Shown here piece by piece: positions 40,054 to 49,254 of a stretch of 64,000 nucleotides of DNA; the first letter of the stretch is position 1; each line of letters opens with the position of its first letter. A model generated the notes under the pieces. That model made no database searches. It was given only the letters and a program-made list of their open reading frames with translations, and was not told the origin of the DNA. Source of the stretch: Homoserinimonas aerilata (lineage in GTDB: Bacteria; Actinomycetota; Actinomycetes; Actinomycetales; Microbacteriaceae). A program made the translations under genes and the position numbers. The stretch lies in assembly GCF_006716125.1 (NCBI RefSeq), contig NZ_VFOM01000005.1, forward strand, positions 15,464 to 79,463, given 5' to 3'.

Positions 40054-42177
40054 ATGGTCGACACAGCACCCCGCACCGGCAAGTCAGCAACGAAGACTTC
40101 CATCAAGGCTGAGCCTGCGCCCAGTCTGGCCGCGCAGGTCGATGCCCATCTCGATGCGACATCGGGCGAGGCATCCGTCGATGTGTCGTCGCTCACCGAG
40201 CAGCTGATGGGTACGTGGGCGGATGTTCGCCGCAAGGCCCGCGAGTTCGCCAAGAACCCGGAACTGCACGATGTGCCGGGGCTGAGCCTTGACGAGCAGC
40301 GCGAGCGCACGCTCGGTCAGTTGCGGCTGCTGGTGGAGCAGGGCGAGGTGCTCCGCGCGTTCCCGAAGTCGGTGGGCGGGCTTGAGGACAACGGCGGCAA
40401 CATCACCGCGTTCGAGGAGTTGGTGTCGGCGAGCCCGTCGCTGCAGATCAAGTCGGGTGTGCAGTGGGGCCTGTTCGGCAGCGCCGTCATGCATCTGGGC
40501 ACCGACTACCACCACAGGACTTTTCTGCCCGACATCCTGAGCCTGAAGGTTCCGGGCGCGTTCGCGATGACGGAGATCGGGCACGGTTCGGATGTTGCGA
40601 GCATCGGCACGACGGCGACCTACGATGAGGCGACGCAGGAGTTTGTGATCAACACCCCGTTCGCGGGTGCGTGGAAGGAGTTCCTGGGCAACGCCGGCAA
40701 GCACGGCATCGCCGCGACGGTGTTCGCGCAGCTCATCACCAAGGGCGTCAACCACGGTGTGCACTGCTTCTACGTGCCCATCCGGGATGAGGACGGCGAG
40801 TGGCTGCCGGGCGTGACGGGCCGCGATGACGGCTGGAAGGGCGGGCTGAACGGCATCGACAATGGCCGTCTCGCCTTCGACGATGTGCGGGTTCCGCGCA
40901 CCAATCTGCTCAACAAGTACGGTGATGTCGCCGAGGACGGCAGCTATTCCTCGCCGATCGACAGCCCCGGTCGTCGCTTCTTCACCATGCTGGGCACGCT
41001 GGTGCAGGGGCGCGTCTCCCTTGACGGTTCGGCGACCGCAGCATCCGCCATGGGTCTTGCGATCGCGATCGGCTACGGCAATCAGCGCCGCCAGTTCAGC
41101 GCGGCCGACCCGCAGAGCGAGGAGTTTCTGCTCGACTATGGCCGCCACCAGCGCAGGCTCATCCCGAAGCTGGCGACGACGTACGCGCAGATCTTCGCGC
41201 ATGACGAGTTCCTGGTGCAGTTCGACGCCGTGTTCAGCGGCGCCGACCCGGATGGTGCGGAGGACCTGGAGACGATCGCCGCGTCGCTGAAGCCGCTGTC
41301 TACGTGGCACGCGCTCGAGACGCTGCAGGAGGCGCGCGAGGCGTGCGGCGGTGCCGGCTTCATGGCCGAGAACCGGCTCACGGGCCTGCGCGCCGACCTC
41401 GACGTGTACGTCACCTTCGAGGGTGACAACAATGTGCTGCTGCAGCTGGTGTCGAAGCGCCTGCTGGGTGACTACGCGAGGCGTTTCAAGGGGGCGGATG
41501 CTGCGGCTCTCGCCCGCTTCGCCGCGGGTCAGGCGGCCGGCCGGTTGATGGACGCTGGCCTGCGCACCCTCGCCCAGAACGTGCGCGACCTCGGTTCGAC
41601 GGCGCGCAGCGTGACCGAACTGCGCGAGACGGATGTGCAGCGGCAGCTGCTCACCGACCGCGTCGAGACGATGGTGGGCGAGCTCGCACAGCGGCTGCGC
41701 CCGGCGTCGAAGATGTCGGCGAAGGATGCTGCGGACCTGTTCAACTCGCTGCAGAACGAACTCATCGAGGCGGCCCGCGCCCACGCCGAGCTGCTGCAGT
41801 GGGAGGCGTTCACGCGCGCGCTAGAGAAGGTGGAGCATGCCGGCACGAAGCAGGTGCTGTCGTGGCTGCACGATGTGTTCGGGTTGGGCCTCATCGAGAA
41901 GCACCTCGGCTGGTACCTCATCCACGGTCGCCTGTCGCCGCAGCGTGCGCAGGCGGTGACGGCGTACATCGATCGTCTGTTGGCGCGGCTCCGCCCGCAC
42001 CTGCAGGATCTGGTGGATGCCTTCGGTTACGAGCAGGAGCACCTGCGCGCGACCCTCACCTCCGGCATCGAGCGGGAGCGTCAGGAGGAGGCGCGGGCGC
42101 ACTACGAGGCGCTGCGCGCATCCGGTGACGCCCCCGTCGACGAGAAGTCGCTCAAGGCGGCCAAAAAGAAGAGGTAA
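40054..42177 (+). CDS. Acyl-CoA oxidase/dehydrogenase family enzyme
   Basis: 707 residues, the long ACOX-type layout: N-terminal helical domain, FAD-binding beta domain (FAMTEIGHGSDVAS near residue 170-183), helical domain with RVSLDGSATAASAMGL and C-terminal helical extension. The catalytic glutamate is in YVTFEGDNNVLLQ, the acyl-CoA oxidase signature. It introduces the first double bond in fatty acyl-CoA breakdown, passing electrons to oxygen or ETF. GAGGAA lies before ATG 40054. The lysine-rich tail (KAAKKKR) is unusual but short. It stands alone, followed by two palindromic elements. Confidence 0.88.
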   Translation: MVDTAPRTGKSATKTSIKAEPAPSLAAQVDAHLDATSGEASVDVSSLTEQLMGTWADVRRKAREFAKNPELHDVPGLSLDEQRERTLGQLRLLVEQGEVLRAFPKSVGGLEDNGGNITAFEELVSASPSLQIKSGVQWGLFGSAVMHLGTDYHHRTFLPDILSLKVPGAFAMTEIGHGSDVASIGTTATYDEATQEFVINTPFAGAWKEFLGNAGKHGIAATVFAQLITKGVNHGVHCFYVPIRDEDGEWLPGVTGRDDGWKGGLNGIDNGRLAFDDVRVPRTNLLNKYGDVAEDGSYSSPIDSPGRRFFTMLGTLVQGRVSLDGSATAASAMGLAIAIGYGNQRRQFSAADPQSEEFLLDYGRHQRRLIPKLATTYAQIFAHDEFLVQFDAVFSGADPDGAEDLETIAASLKPLSTWHALETLQEAREACGGAGFMAENRLTGLRADLDVYVTFEGDNNVLLQLVSKRLLGDYARRFKGADAAALARFAAGQAAGRLMDAGLRTLAQNVRDLGSTARSVTELRETDVQRQLLTDRVETMVGELAQRLRPASKMSAKDAADLFNSLQNELIEAARAHAELLQWEAFTRALEKVEHAGTKQVLSWLHDVFGLGLIEKHLGWYLIHGRLSPQRAQAVTAYIDRLLARLRPHLQDLVDAFGYEQEHLRATLTSGIERERQEEARAHYEALRASGDAPVDEKSLKAAKKKR

Positions 42178-42228
42178 CATCCTTCGCCCGCGCCGCGATG
42201 GGATCTCCTCTCAACGGGTACCCAATTT

Positions 42229-42288
42229 CGTGAGTGGTCATATTTGCGCCCAAGATTCTGTTCTTTGGTTCAGAATTGACCACTCAGA
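42229..42288. repeat. 60-nt palindromic element, copy D
   Basis: CGTGAGTGGTCA (42229-42240) and TGACCACTCAGA (42277-42288). Interior CCAAGA/TCTTTGG is co-centred. Same length and form as copies A-C around the first DUF559 gene, but here no gene is associated. Confidence 0.78.
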
Positions 42289-42312
42289 AACTGGACACAT
42301 CGGGCCCGTTTA

Positions 42313-42372
42313 CGTGAGCGGTCAAAAGTCGCCCCGCCGCCTCCGGCTTGGGTCCAGAATTGACCACTCGCG
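42313..42372. repeat. 60-nt palindromic element, copy E
   Basis: CGTGAGCGGTCA (42313-42324) and TGACCACTCGCG (42361-42372); interior GCCG/CGGC (42336-42347). It lies 24 bp after copy D, forming a two-element cluster between the oxidase and recQ genes. Confidence 0.8.
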
Positions 42373-42420
42373 CAGGGACGCACCTGTGGAGAACTCGCCA
42401 GCCTCGTCGGCGGCGCCAGC

Positions 42421-42426
42421 TAGCCT
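42421..42426 (+). promoter_or_regulatory. -10 box TAGCCT, leaderless promoter of recQ
   Basis: TAGCCT lies 6 nt before ATG 42433. Confidence 0.55.
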
Positions 42427-42432
42427 TGTGGC

Positions 42433-44253
42433 ATGACTGAGACGACCACGCCTGATGCGGCACTCGAGACGCTCGGCAGGGTTTTCGGTTACGACAGTTT
42501 TCGCGGCGACCAGGCGGAGATCATCCGTCATGTGGTCGCCGGTGGCGACGCGCTCGTGCTCATGCCGACGGGTGGCGGCAAGTCGCTCTGCTATCAGGTG
42601 CCGTCGCTTGTGCGCGAGGGCACGGGGGTTGTCATTTCGCCGCTGATCGCGCTCATGCAGGATCAGGTGGATGCTCTGGCTGCGGTGGGCGTGCGGGCCG
42701 AGTTCCTGAATTCGACGCAGGGGCCGGATGAGCGGCGCAGGGTTGAGGCGGCGTTCGTGGCGGGCGCGGTCGATCTGCTGTATCTGGCGCCAGAGCGGCT
42801 CGCGATCGAGTCGACCGCGCAGCTGCTCGACCGCGGCACGATCGCGCTTTTCGCGATCGATGAGGCGCACTGTGTGGCGCAGTGGGGGCACGATTTCCGG
42901 CCCGACTATCTGCGGTTGTCGATGCTGCATGAGCGTTGGCCGGCCGTGCCGCGCATCGCACTGACGGCGACGGCGACGGAGCAGACGCACGCGGAGATCG
43001 CGCTGCGCCTGCAGCTCGACGATGCGCGACATTTTGTGGCGAGTTTCGATCGGCCGAACATCCAGTACCGCATCGAGGCGAAGAATCAGCCGCAGCGGCA
43101 GCTGCTGGAGCTGCTGCGCACGGAGCATGTCGGCGACGCGGGCATCGTGTACTGTCTGTCGCGCGCATCGGTGGAGAAGACGGCCGAGTTCCTCAATTCG
43201 AGCGGCATTCCGGCGCTGCCATACCACGCGGGTCTGCCGGCTGAGGTGCGCGCCGCGAACCAGTCACGCTTCCTGCGCGAGGACGGCATCGTCATGGTTG
43301 CGACGATCGCGTTCGGCATGGGCATCGACAAACCGGATGTGCGTTTCGTCGCCCACCTGGACCTGCCCAAGTCGGTGGAGGGCTACTACCAGGAGACGGG
43401 CCGCGCGGGCCGCGACGGCCTGCCGTCGACCGCCTGGCTGGCCTACGGGCTGCAGGATGTGGTGCAGCAGCGCCGCATGATCGAGCAGTCGGAGGGTGAC
43501 CTGGCGCACCGCCGCCGCATGAGCGCGCACCTGGATGCGATGCTGGCGCTGTGCGAGACGGTCGAGTGCCGGCGCGTGCAGCTGCTCGCCTACTTCGGGC
43601 AGTCGTCGCAGCCGTGCGGCAACTGCGACACCTGCCTGAACCCGCCGCAGGCGTGGGATGGCACGGTGCCAGCGCAGAAGCTGCTGTCGACGATCGTGCG
43701 CCTCAAGCGGGAACGCAATCAGACATTCGGCGCCGGTCAGGTGGTCGACATCCTGCGCGGCAAGGAGACGCCGCGCACACTGCAGCACGGGCACGAACAG
43801 CTCGCCACGTGGGGCATCGGCGAGGACCTGAGCGATCAGCAGTGGCGCGGGGTGGTGCGGCAGCTGCTCGCGCAGGGGCTGCTCGCGACGCAGGGTGAGT
43901 ACGGAATTCTTGCGCTGACGGATGCCTCGGCCGCCGTTCTCTCGGGAGAGCGCGCCGTGTCGCTGCGCACCGAACCGGAGCGGGTGGCCCGGAGGGCGCC
44001 GAAGCGGCAGGCGGCGCTCGCCGACCTCGAGCCGGCGCAGGTGGAGCTGTTCGAGGCGCTGCGCGTGTGGCGCGCGGAGCAGGCGAAGGAGCAGGGGGTT
44101 CCGGCGTACATCGTGTTCGGGGATGCGACGCTGCGCGCGGTCGCCCTGGCGAAGCCGGCGACGATGGACGAACTGGATGCGCTGCCCGGCATCGGCGCGA
44201 AGAAGCGCGACGCGTACGGGCAGGCGCTGCTCGAAGTGGTCGCCGCGGCTTAG
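42433..44253 (+). CDS. recQ: ATP-dependent DNA helicase RecQ
   Basis: 606 residues with all RecQ parts: [14 protein letters not shown] (Walker A), [16 protein letters not shown] (motif II plus the RecQ aromatic loop), GRAGRDG (motif VI), zinc-binding cysteines (CETVECRR ... CGNCDTC), winged helix (RQC) and a C-terminal HRDC domain ([19 protein letters not shown]). It unwinds DNA during recombination repair. The leaderless ATG is directly downstream of palindromic elements D and E, which leave room for only a short promoter. Confidence 0.96.
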   Translation: MTETTTPDAALETLGRVFGYDSFRGDQAEIIRHVVAGGDALVLMPTGGGKSLCYQVPSLVREGTGVVISPLIALMQDQVDALAAVGVRAEFLNSTQGPDERRRVEAAFVAGAVDLLYLAPERLAIESTAQLLDRGTIALFAIDEAHCVAQWGHDFRPDYLRLSMLHERWPAVPRIALTATATEQTHAEIALRLQLDDARHFVASFDRPNIQYRIEAKNQPQRQLLELLRTEHVGDAGIVYCLSRASVEKTAEFLNSSGIPALPYHAGLPAEVRAANQSRFLREDGIVMVATIAFGMGIDKPDVRFVAHLDLPKSVEGYYQETGRAGRDGLPSTAWLAYGLQDVVQQRRMIEQSEGDLAHRRRMSAHLDAMLALCETVECRRVQLLAYFGQSSQPCGNCDTCLNPPQAWDGTVPAQKLLSTIVRLKRERNQTFGAGQVVDILRGKETPRTLQHGHEQLATWGIGEDLSDQQWRGVVRQLLAQGLLATQGEYGILALTDASAAVLSGERAVSLRTEPERVARRAPKRQAALADLEPAQVELFEALRVWRAEQAKEQGVPAYIVFGDATLRAVALAKPATMDELDALPGIGAKKRDAYGQALLEVVAAA

Positions 44254-44254
44254 C

Positions 44255-44392
44255 TGCTGGTCGAGGGGCACGGAGTGCCGTCTCGAGACCGGGTTGTGCG
44301 CGGGTGGGGTTTCGAGACGACCTCGTTCCTCGGTCCCTCAACCCGCGGGTGGCTTTGCTGGTCGAGGGGCACGGAGTGCCGTCTCGAGACCA
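44255..44392. repeat. Three GGTCGAGG/GGTTTCGAGAC hairpins (R7)
   Basis: Hairpins at 44255-44291 and 44357-44392 are identical in their core (GCTGGTCGAGGGGCACGGAG, then TGCCGTCTCGAGACC; interior GGCAC/GTGCC). A third, of the GGTTTCGAGAC ... CCTCAACCC type, lies between them (44308-44345). It follows recQ. The rest of the gap to 44494 holds TAGCGT near 44434 as a possible -10. Confidence 0.82.
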
Positions 44393-44494
44393 GAACCGAC
44401 GAGTAACCCTCCTTGTGCGGGCGAGTTACCGGGGTTAGCGTGGTGTCTCTGTCTTACCCGGCATCACCGTTGTTCTGCACCCGAAGCAGGCGTC

Positions 44495-45877
44495 ATGTAC
44501 ATCTCGTTCTCCGACCGCCCCAGGGGTGGCGCGCGGCCCACGACGGGTGCGGGCGCGCGCGTGTCGTCGGTGGTGATCGCTCTCGGCGTGGTCAGCATGC
44601 TCACGGACGTGTCGTCTGAGTCGGTTGCGGCGATTCTGCCGCTGTATGTGACCGGTGTGATCGGGCTTTCCACTGTCGCCTACGGTTTCATCGACGGCAT
44701 CTATCAGGGTGTGAGCGCTCTTGTGCGCATCGCGGGCGGCTATGCGGCGGATCGCGGCGACCAGCCGAAGTGGGTGGCGTTCTTCGGCTATGGGGTGTCG
44801 GCGTTGGCGCGGGTGGGCTTGTTGTTCGCGTCGGGTTTTGCGGCGCTGACGGCGGTGCTGGCGATCGACAGGCTCGGCAAGGGGGTGCGTACGGCGCCGC
44901 GCGATGCCCTCATCGCTGCTTCGTCGCATCCGGATGCTTTGGGCAGGGCGTTCGGCATGCACCGGATGCTTGACACGATCGGCGCGGCGCTGGGCCCTCT
45001 CATCGCCTTCGTGATTCTGCTGCTCATCCCGGACGGCTTCAGCACGATCTTCGTGGTGTCGTTGGCGTTCGCGCTGCTCGGCCTGGCGGTGCTCGGTTTC
45101 ATTGTTCCGAATCGCCGCCCGCGGGCCGAGGCGCCTGTGGTGGCCCGCCCGGCGAAGCGGTTCAGTCTGCGCGAGTTGCGTGACCCCCGCCTGCGCCGGC
45201 TGCTGCTGGTTGCGGCGCTGTTCGGGCTGCTGACGGTCGGTGACGGGTTCATCTATCTGGTGCTGCAGGGCAGGGGCTCGTTTGCAGCGGAGTGGTTTCC
45301 GCTGCTCTATGTGGGCACGAATGTGGCGTTCCTCGCGCTGGCGGTGCCGGTCGGCCGGCTCGCCGACAGGGTCGGGCGTGCGCGCATATTCGTGATCGGG
45401 CATGTTGCGCTGCTGGCGGCGTACGTGTCGGCGGCGCTGCCGGTGGCGGGGGCTCCGATCACGATCGCCTGCCTTCTGCTGCTGGGCGTGTTCTATGCGG
45501 CCACCGATGGCATCATCGCGGCGCTGGCCACGCAGTTCACGCCGGTGTCGGCGCGGGCGAGCGGCATCGCGGCGGCGCAGACGGTTGTGGCGGTGTGTCG
45601 TTTCTTCGCGTCGACCGGTTTCGGGCTTCTGTGGTTCTTCGCGGGGCGCGCGAATGCGGTGATCGTGGTGGCGGTGGCGCTTGCTGTGGTGATTCCGTTC
45701 GCGGCCTGGCTGCTGCGGCAGGCGACCCGGCGCCCGCCAGACGAGGGCCCGCCAGACGATGGCACGCCAGACGAGGGCACGCCGGACGAGGGCACTGCGG
45801 ACGAGGGCACGTCAGACGAGCGCCCGTCAGATGAGGGCACCGCGGATGACCCCGCAGAACGGGTGGCCGAGGGGTGA
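44495..45877 (+). CDS. MFS transporter with acidic repeat tail
   Basis: 460 residues; 12 hydrophobic segments typical of the major facilitator superfamily, with the loop 2-3 motif GGYAADRGDQPKWVAF and GRLADRVGRARIF in the second half. It exports or imports an unknown solute. The cytoplasmic C-terminus is about 40 residues of PDEGT-like pentapeptides encoded by 15-bp tandem repeats (45732-45850). ATG 44495 follows the weak site AGCAGG. Its stop overlaps the next start by GTGA, so the beta-propeller protein is a probable partner. Confidence 0.85.
   Translation: MYISFSDRPRGGARPTTGAGARVSSVVIALGVVSMLTDVSSESVAAILPLYVTGVIGLSTVAYGFIDGIYQGVSALVRIAGGYAADRGDQPKWVAFFGYGVSALARVGLLFASGFAALTAVLAIDRLGKGVRTAPRDALIAASSHPDALGRAFGMHRMLDTIGAALGPLIAFVILLLIPDGFSTIFVVSLAFALLGLAVLGFIVPNRRPRAEAPVVARPAKRFSLRELRDPRLRRLLLVAALFGLLTVGDGFIYLVLQGRGSFAAEWFPLLYVGTNVAFLALAVPVGRLADRVGRARIFVIGHVALLAAYVSAALPVAGAPITIACLLLLGVFYAATDGIIAALATQFTPVSARASGIAAAQTVVAVCRFFASTGFGLLWFFAGRANAVIVVAVALAVVIPFAAWLLRQATRRPPDEGPPDDGTPDEGTPDEGTADEGTSDERPSDEGTADDPAERVAEG
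45732..45850. repeat. 15-bp tandem repeats inside the MFS gene
   Basis: Units such as CCAGACGAGGGCACG encode PDEGT-type pentapeptides about eight times. In-frame slippage would change only tail length. Confidence 0.8.
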
Positions 45878-46923
45878 GCGGTCGCGGGCGTTGGGCGTGG
45901 CTCGCCGCTGTCGTGGCCGTTGTGCTGCTGGCGACGGGCGGCTACGGCGTGTGGGCGTATCTCGACTATCAGGGCAGGGTGTCGGCGGCAGACGAGGCGG
46001 CGGGTGACGCCGTGCCGTTCGAGAGCGTGCTCGATGGCCCGCGGGTGCTGTTCCGCAACACGGTGCTCGGGCAGCAGTACGGGCTGGTGGCGGCGGTGCC
46101 ACTCGAGGGCGCCGACGGCACGGATGCGACGGTGGCTCCGGATGCTCCGCGCGCGGTCTCGAAGGTCGCCTGCGACCGCGTGCATGCGAGCGCCGACAGG
46201 GTGCTGTGCCTGCACACGGATCGCCGGCTCGGCTCGAAGTTCGAGGCGAAGCTGTACGACAACGAGTGGAACGAGCTGGGTGGTTGGCCGCTGCCGGGGG
46301 TGCCGAGTCGCACCCGCATCACGCCGGATTCGCAGTTGTGGGCGAGCACGGCCTTCGTGACCGGCCACTCCTACGCGACGATCGGTTTCTCGACGGCGAC
46401 GACGATCAGCGGCGCGGATGGCACCGAGTACGGCAACCTGGAGGACTTCACGACGACGATCGAGGGGGAGCCGCTGACCACGAGCGACCGCAACTTCTGG
46501 GGCGTCACCTTCGCCGACGATGGCAACACCTTCTACGCGACCGCGGCATCCGGCGGCAGCACCTGGTTGGTGCGCGGCGATCTGGCGAAACGCACCATGG
46601 TGTCGCTGCGCAGCAATGTGGAGTGCCCGTCGCTGTCACCGGATGGCACGCGCATCGCGTTCAAGAAGAACGTGTCGACGGGGTCGGTCTCGAGCTGGTC
46701 GATTGCCGTGTACGACCTGGCGAGCGGCACGGAGACGGTGGTCCCGGGCGAGAGCAGCGTCGACGACCAGGTGGAATGGCTCGACGACAACACCCTCCTG
46801 TTCGGTCTGCCGCGGCCGGATGCGGTGGGAGACAGCGACGTGTGGTCGGCCCCGGCGGATGGCAGCGCAGAGCCGACCTTGTTCATCGAGCACGCGTGGT
46901 CGCCGGCGGTCGTGCGCGGCTGA
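45874..46923 (+). CDS. Membrane-anchored TolB-like beta-propeller protein
   Basis: 349 residues: N-terminal membrane anchor (WLAAVVAVVLLATGGYGVWA, residues 9-28), then an extracytoplasmic domain with propeller-type blades (SRTRITPDSQLWAS, GVTFADDGNTFYATAASGG, PSLSPDGTRIAFKK, DDQVEWLDDNTLLFGLP). Two cysteines lie in the first blades. GTG 45874 overlaps the MFS stop by 4 nt. Role unknown; the operon suggests it assists or senses for the transporter. Confidence 0.8.
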   Translation: MSGRGRWAWLAAVVAVVLLATGGYGVWAYLDYQGRVSAADEAAGDAVPFESVLDGPRVLFRNTVLGQQYGLVAAVPLEGADGTDATVAPDAPRAVSKVACDRVHASADRVLCLHTDRRLGSKFEAKLYDNEWNELGGWPLPGVPSRTRITPDSQLWASTAFVTGHSYATIGFSTATTISGADGTEYGNLEDFTTTIEGEPLTTSDRNFWGVTFADDGNTFYATAASGGSTWLVRGDLAKRTMVSLRSNVECPSLSPDGTRIAFKKNVSTGSVSSWSIAVYDLASGTETVVPGESSVDDQVEWLDDNTLLFGLPRPDAVGDSDVWSAPADGSAEPTLFIEHAWSPAVVRG

Positions 46924-46933
46924 TGCGTTGCCG

Positions 46934-47863
46934 TCAGCGGGGAAGCATCGTGTCGTTCGCGCCCATCTGAGGCGGTCGCAGCGACGGGCGCAGCAGGGCG
47001 CGCAGCGTCGGCCAGGAGGTGCGCTGCCCGAGGAGTCCGCGCCGCAGCTCCACGAGCACGGTCATGCCGAAGTAGAGCCAGGCGCGGCCGTCGCCCGCCC
47101 GCCGCCGGTACAGGCGCACCCGGTTGAGCATCTGCATGGTGTGGGTGGCCCAGCTCTCACCGGAGCCCCCTCCTATATGCATTCCGCCGGCGCGCGGCGT
47201 GTACATGGTCGCCCATCCCGCATCCTTCGCCCTGAGGCTGAGATCGGTCTCCTCCGAGTACAGGAAGAACGACTCGTCGAGGCCGTCGAGGGCGTCGAAG
47301 CATTCGCGGTCGACGAGCAGGATGGCCCCCACCGCCCAGTCGACCTCGTGCTCGCTCTCATATTCGGATGCCCGTTCGTTGCGTTCCGCGAAGACGGGCA
47401 GGCCCGTGAAGCTGAGCCCTCCGACGCGGGCGAGCGTCGGCCCGCGTCGGATCGTCGGGGAGAGCCGGCCGTCCTCCTCGCGCACCCGGGGGGCGACGAT
47501 TCCGGTGCCCGGTCGACGCAGCGTCTCGAGCATCCGCGGCACAGAGTCGGGGTCGAGCGTCGCGTCGGGATTCAGGATGAGGATGGCCGAGGCATCCGGT
47601 GATTCGCGCACCGCCCTGTTGATGCCGGCCGCATAGCCGTCGTTCGTGGAGGGCACGACGGTGCAGTCGGTGCGGCGCGCGAGCAGCTCGACGGTGTCAT
47701 CGCTCGACCCGTTGTCGACCACGACGACCGAATACGAGAGGTCACCGAAGGCGTCTGGCAGGCTGTCGAGCAGGCCAGTCACGTGCCGGCTGCTGTTGTA
47801 GGTGACGACGACCGCGGCGACGTCGAGAGGCCCGCTGCCTGCGGCCTGATCAGATGCCGTCAC
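46934..47863 (-). CDS. Family 2 glycosyltransferase (rhamnosyltransferase-like)
   Basis: 309 residues, GT-A fold: VAAVVVTYNSSRHVTGLL (about 14-31), VVVVDNGSSDDTVE, ILILNPDATL as the DxD-type segment, and FFLYSEETDLSLRAKDAGW. Family members add rhamnose or other sugars to exopolysaccharide units. GTG 47863 follows AGGGAG and overlaps the polymerase gene by 4 nt. Last gene of the leftward exopolysaccharide operon that starts near 52.2 kb. Confidence 0.9.
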   Translation of the reverse strand: MTASDQAAGSGPLDVAAVVVTYNSSRHVTGLLDSLPDAFGDLSYSVVVVDNGSSDDTVELLARRTDCTVVPSTNDGYAAGINRAVRESPDASAILILNPDATLDPDSVPRMLETLRRPGTGIVAPRVREEDGRLSPTIRRGPTLARVGGLSFTGLPVFAERNERASEYESEHEVDWAVGAILLVDRECFDALDGLDESFFLYSEETDLSLRAKDAGWATMYTPRAGGMHIGGGSGESWATHTMQMLNRVRLYRRRAGDGRAWLYFGMTVLVELRRGLLGQRTSWPTLRALLRPSLRPPQMGANDTMLPR

Positions 47864-49248
47864 TGTGCGGCTCCCTTGCGTGTGGTGGGGCTTGCGTGTG
47901 GTGGCGCTTGCATGTGGGGGCCTGCGGGCGGATGACTCTCCCAGGTGATGCGGCGAACGCTCCCGCACAGCCCGGCAAGCAGAAACAGCATGCCGCCCGC
48001 GATCGGGAACGAGAGCCCGTCGAAGAACGCGAACAGAACGGCCACATTGATGATCGACGCGGCAAGCGCATGCGCAAGGAGCCGCAACTGCGGTTCGGAT
48101 GCCCGCTTCGCCCGGAGAGCGCTGCCGATGGCGGCGGCGAAGAAACCGGCGAATGCGATGACGCCGAGCACGCCCAGCTCGATGGCGATGAGCACCCACT
48201 GGTTGTCGAAGATGTAGTACCGCGGCAGGAAGAGACCGAAGCCGGAACCGATCACAGGGGATGTCGACATGAATTCGGGCACACGCGCCAGGCCGCTCGT
48301 GCGCGACTGTGTGCTCGGGTCGTCTGCGGCGCCGGCGAACAGGCCGACGGTGGTGGTCAGCAGGCCGGGCACGGCCGCGAAGACGGCGACACCGAGCACC
48401 CCGCCGACGCCGATCGCGACGATGCGGGAGCGGGGGGAGAGCGCCGGGATCATCGACACCACGGCCACCGCGAATCCGATGATGGCGGAGCGGGAGACGG
48501 CCACCATCGACGACACGGAGATGAGGGCGACGGGCAGCCACCAGCGCAGCCCTCCGCGACTGTGCGGCGCCTGGAATCCGCGCGAGATGGCGGCGGCGAT
48601 CACGAGCGGGAGCGCCGCGTTCAGCGCGGTCGCGTATTCGAGCGGGTGGATGGCGGTGCCCGAGGAGCGCACGACGCCGGCGCGCTCGCCGAGCCCGCCC
48701 GCGAGCGAGAGCCCCGGAATCGTGCCGAAGAAGTCGACGAGAGCCTGCCCGGTCACGAACTGAAGCAGGCCGAGCGTGGCGAGCAGCCCCGCGCCGATGC
48801 CGATGCGTCGCGCCATCGTGGTGAGGTCGCCCAGAGTGCGGATGCCGTCGACCGCGACCAGCAGCACGCCGGCCCACGACAGCAGCCGGATGAGCGCCGT
48901 GAGTGCCGGGCTCACCTGATCGTCGGGCTGGCCGCGCAGCATGGCTGCCGCGAAACTCACCAGCACGAGCACGAAGAACGCCATGAACGCGAAGCTCACC
49001 GGCTGCGACACGGGCCGCAGCTCCGACTCTCGCGCCTGCAGGCGGGAGATCACCCACCAGGCGAGGAGCACCAGACCCCAGATCAGGGACGGGCGGCCGA
49101 GCGTGCCGAGCAGACCGATGGTGACCCCCGACGGAATCGCGAGAAGCAGCACCAGGTAGACCGTGAGCATGCCGACCGCATCGATCTCACGCCGCGGTGC
49201 GCCACCGTCACGATCGAGGCGGCGGCGGGTTGCTCGCTGGGTCGACAC
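47860..49248 (-). CDS. O-antigen ligase / Wzy-like polysaccharide polymerase
   Basis: 462 residues with about 11-12 membrane segments and a large loop near residues 290-350 (GSGFGLFLPRYYIFDNQWVL), as in Wzy_C/RfaL proteins. It would join exported repeat units into polymer. The C-terminal 30 residues are His/Pro-rich and encoded by short imperfect repeats (47875-47922, TTGCGTGTGGTGG-like on the plus strand). Neighbouring chain-length proteins support the assignment. Confidence 0.85.
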   Translation of the reverse strand: MSTQRATRRRLDRDGGAPRREIDAVGMLTVYLVLLLAIPSGVTIGLLGTLGRPSLIWGLVLLAWWVISRLQARESELRPVSQPVSFAFMAFFVLVLVSFAAAMLRGQPDDQVSPALTALIRLLSWAGVLLVAVDGIRTLGDLTTMARRIGIGAGLLATLGLLQFVTGQALVDFFGTIPGLSLAGGLGERAGVVRSSGTAIHPLEYATALNAALPLVIAAAISRGFQAPHSRGGLRWWLPVALISVSSMVAVSRSAIIGFAVAVVSMIPALSPRSRIVAIGVGGVLGVAVFAAVPGLLTTTVGLFAGAADDPSTQSRTSGLARVPEFMSTSPVIGSGFGLFLPRYYIFDNQWVLIAIELGVLGVIAFAGFFAAAIGSALRAKRASEPQLRLLAHALAASIINVAVLFAFFDGLSFPIAGGMLFLLAGLCGSVRRITWESHPPAGPHMQAPPHASPTTRKGAAQ

Positions 49249-49254
49249 GCCGAG

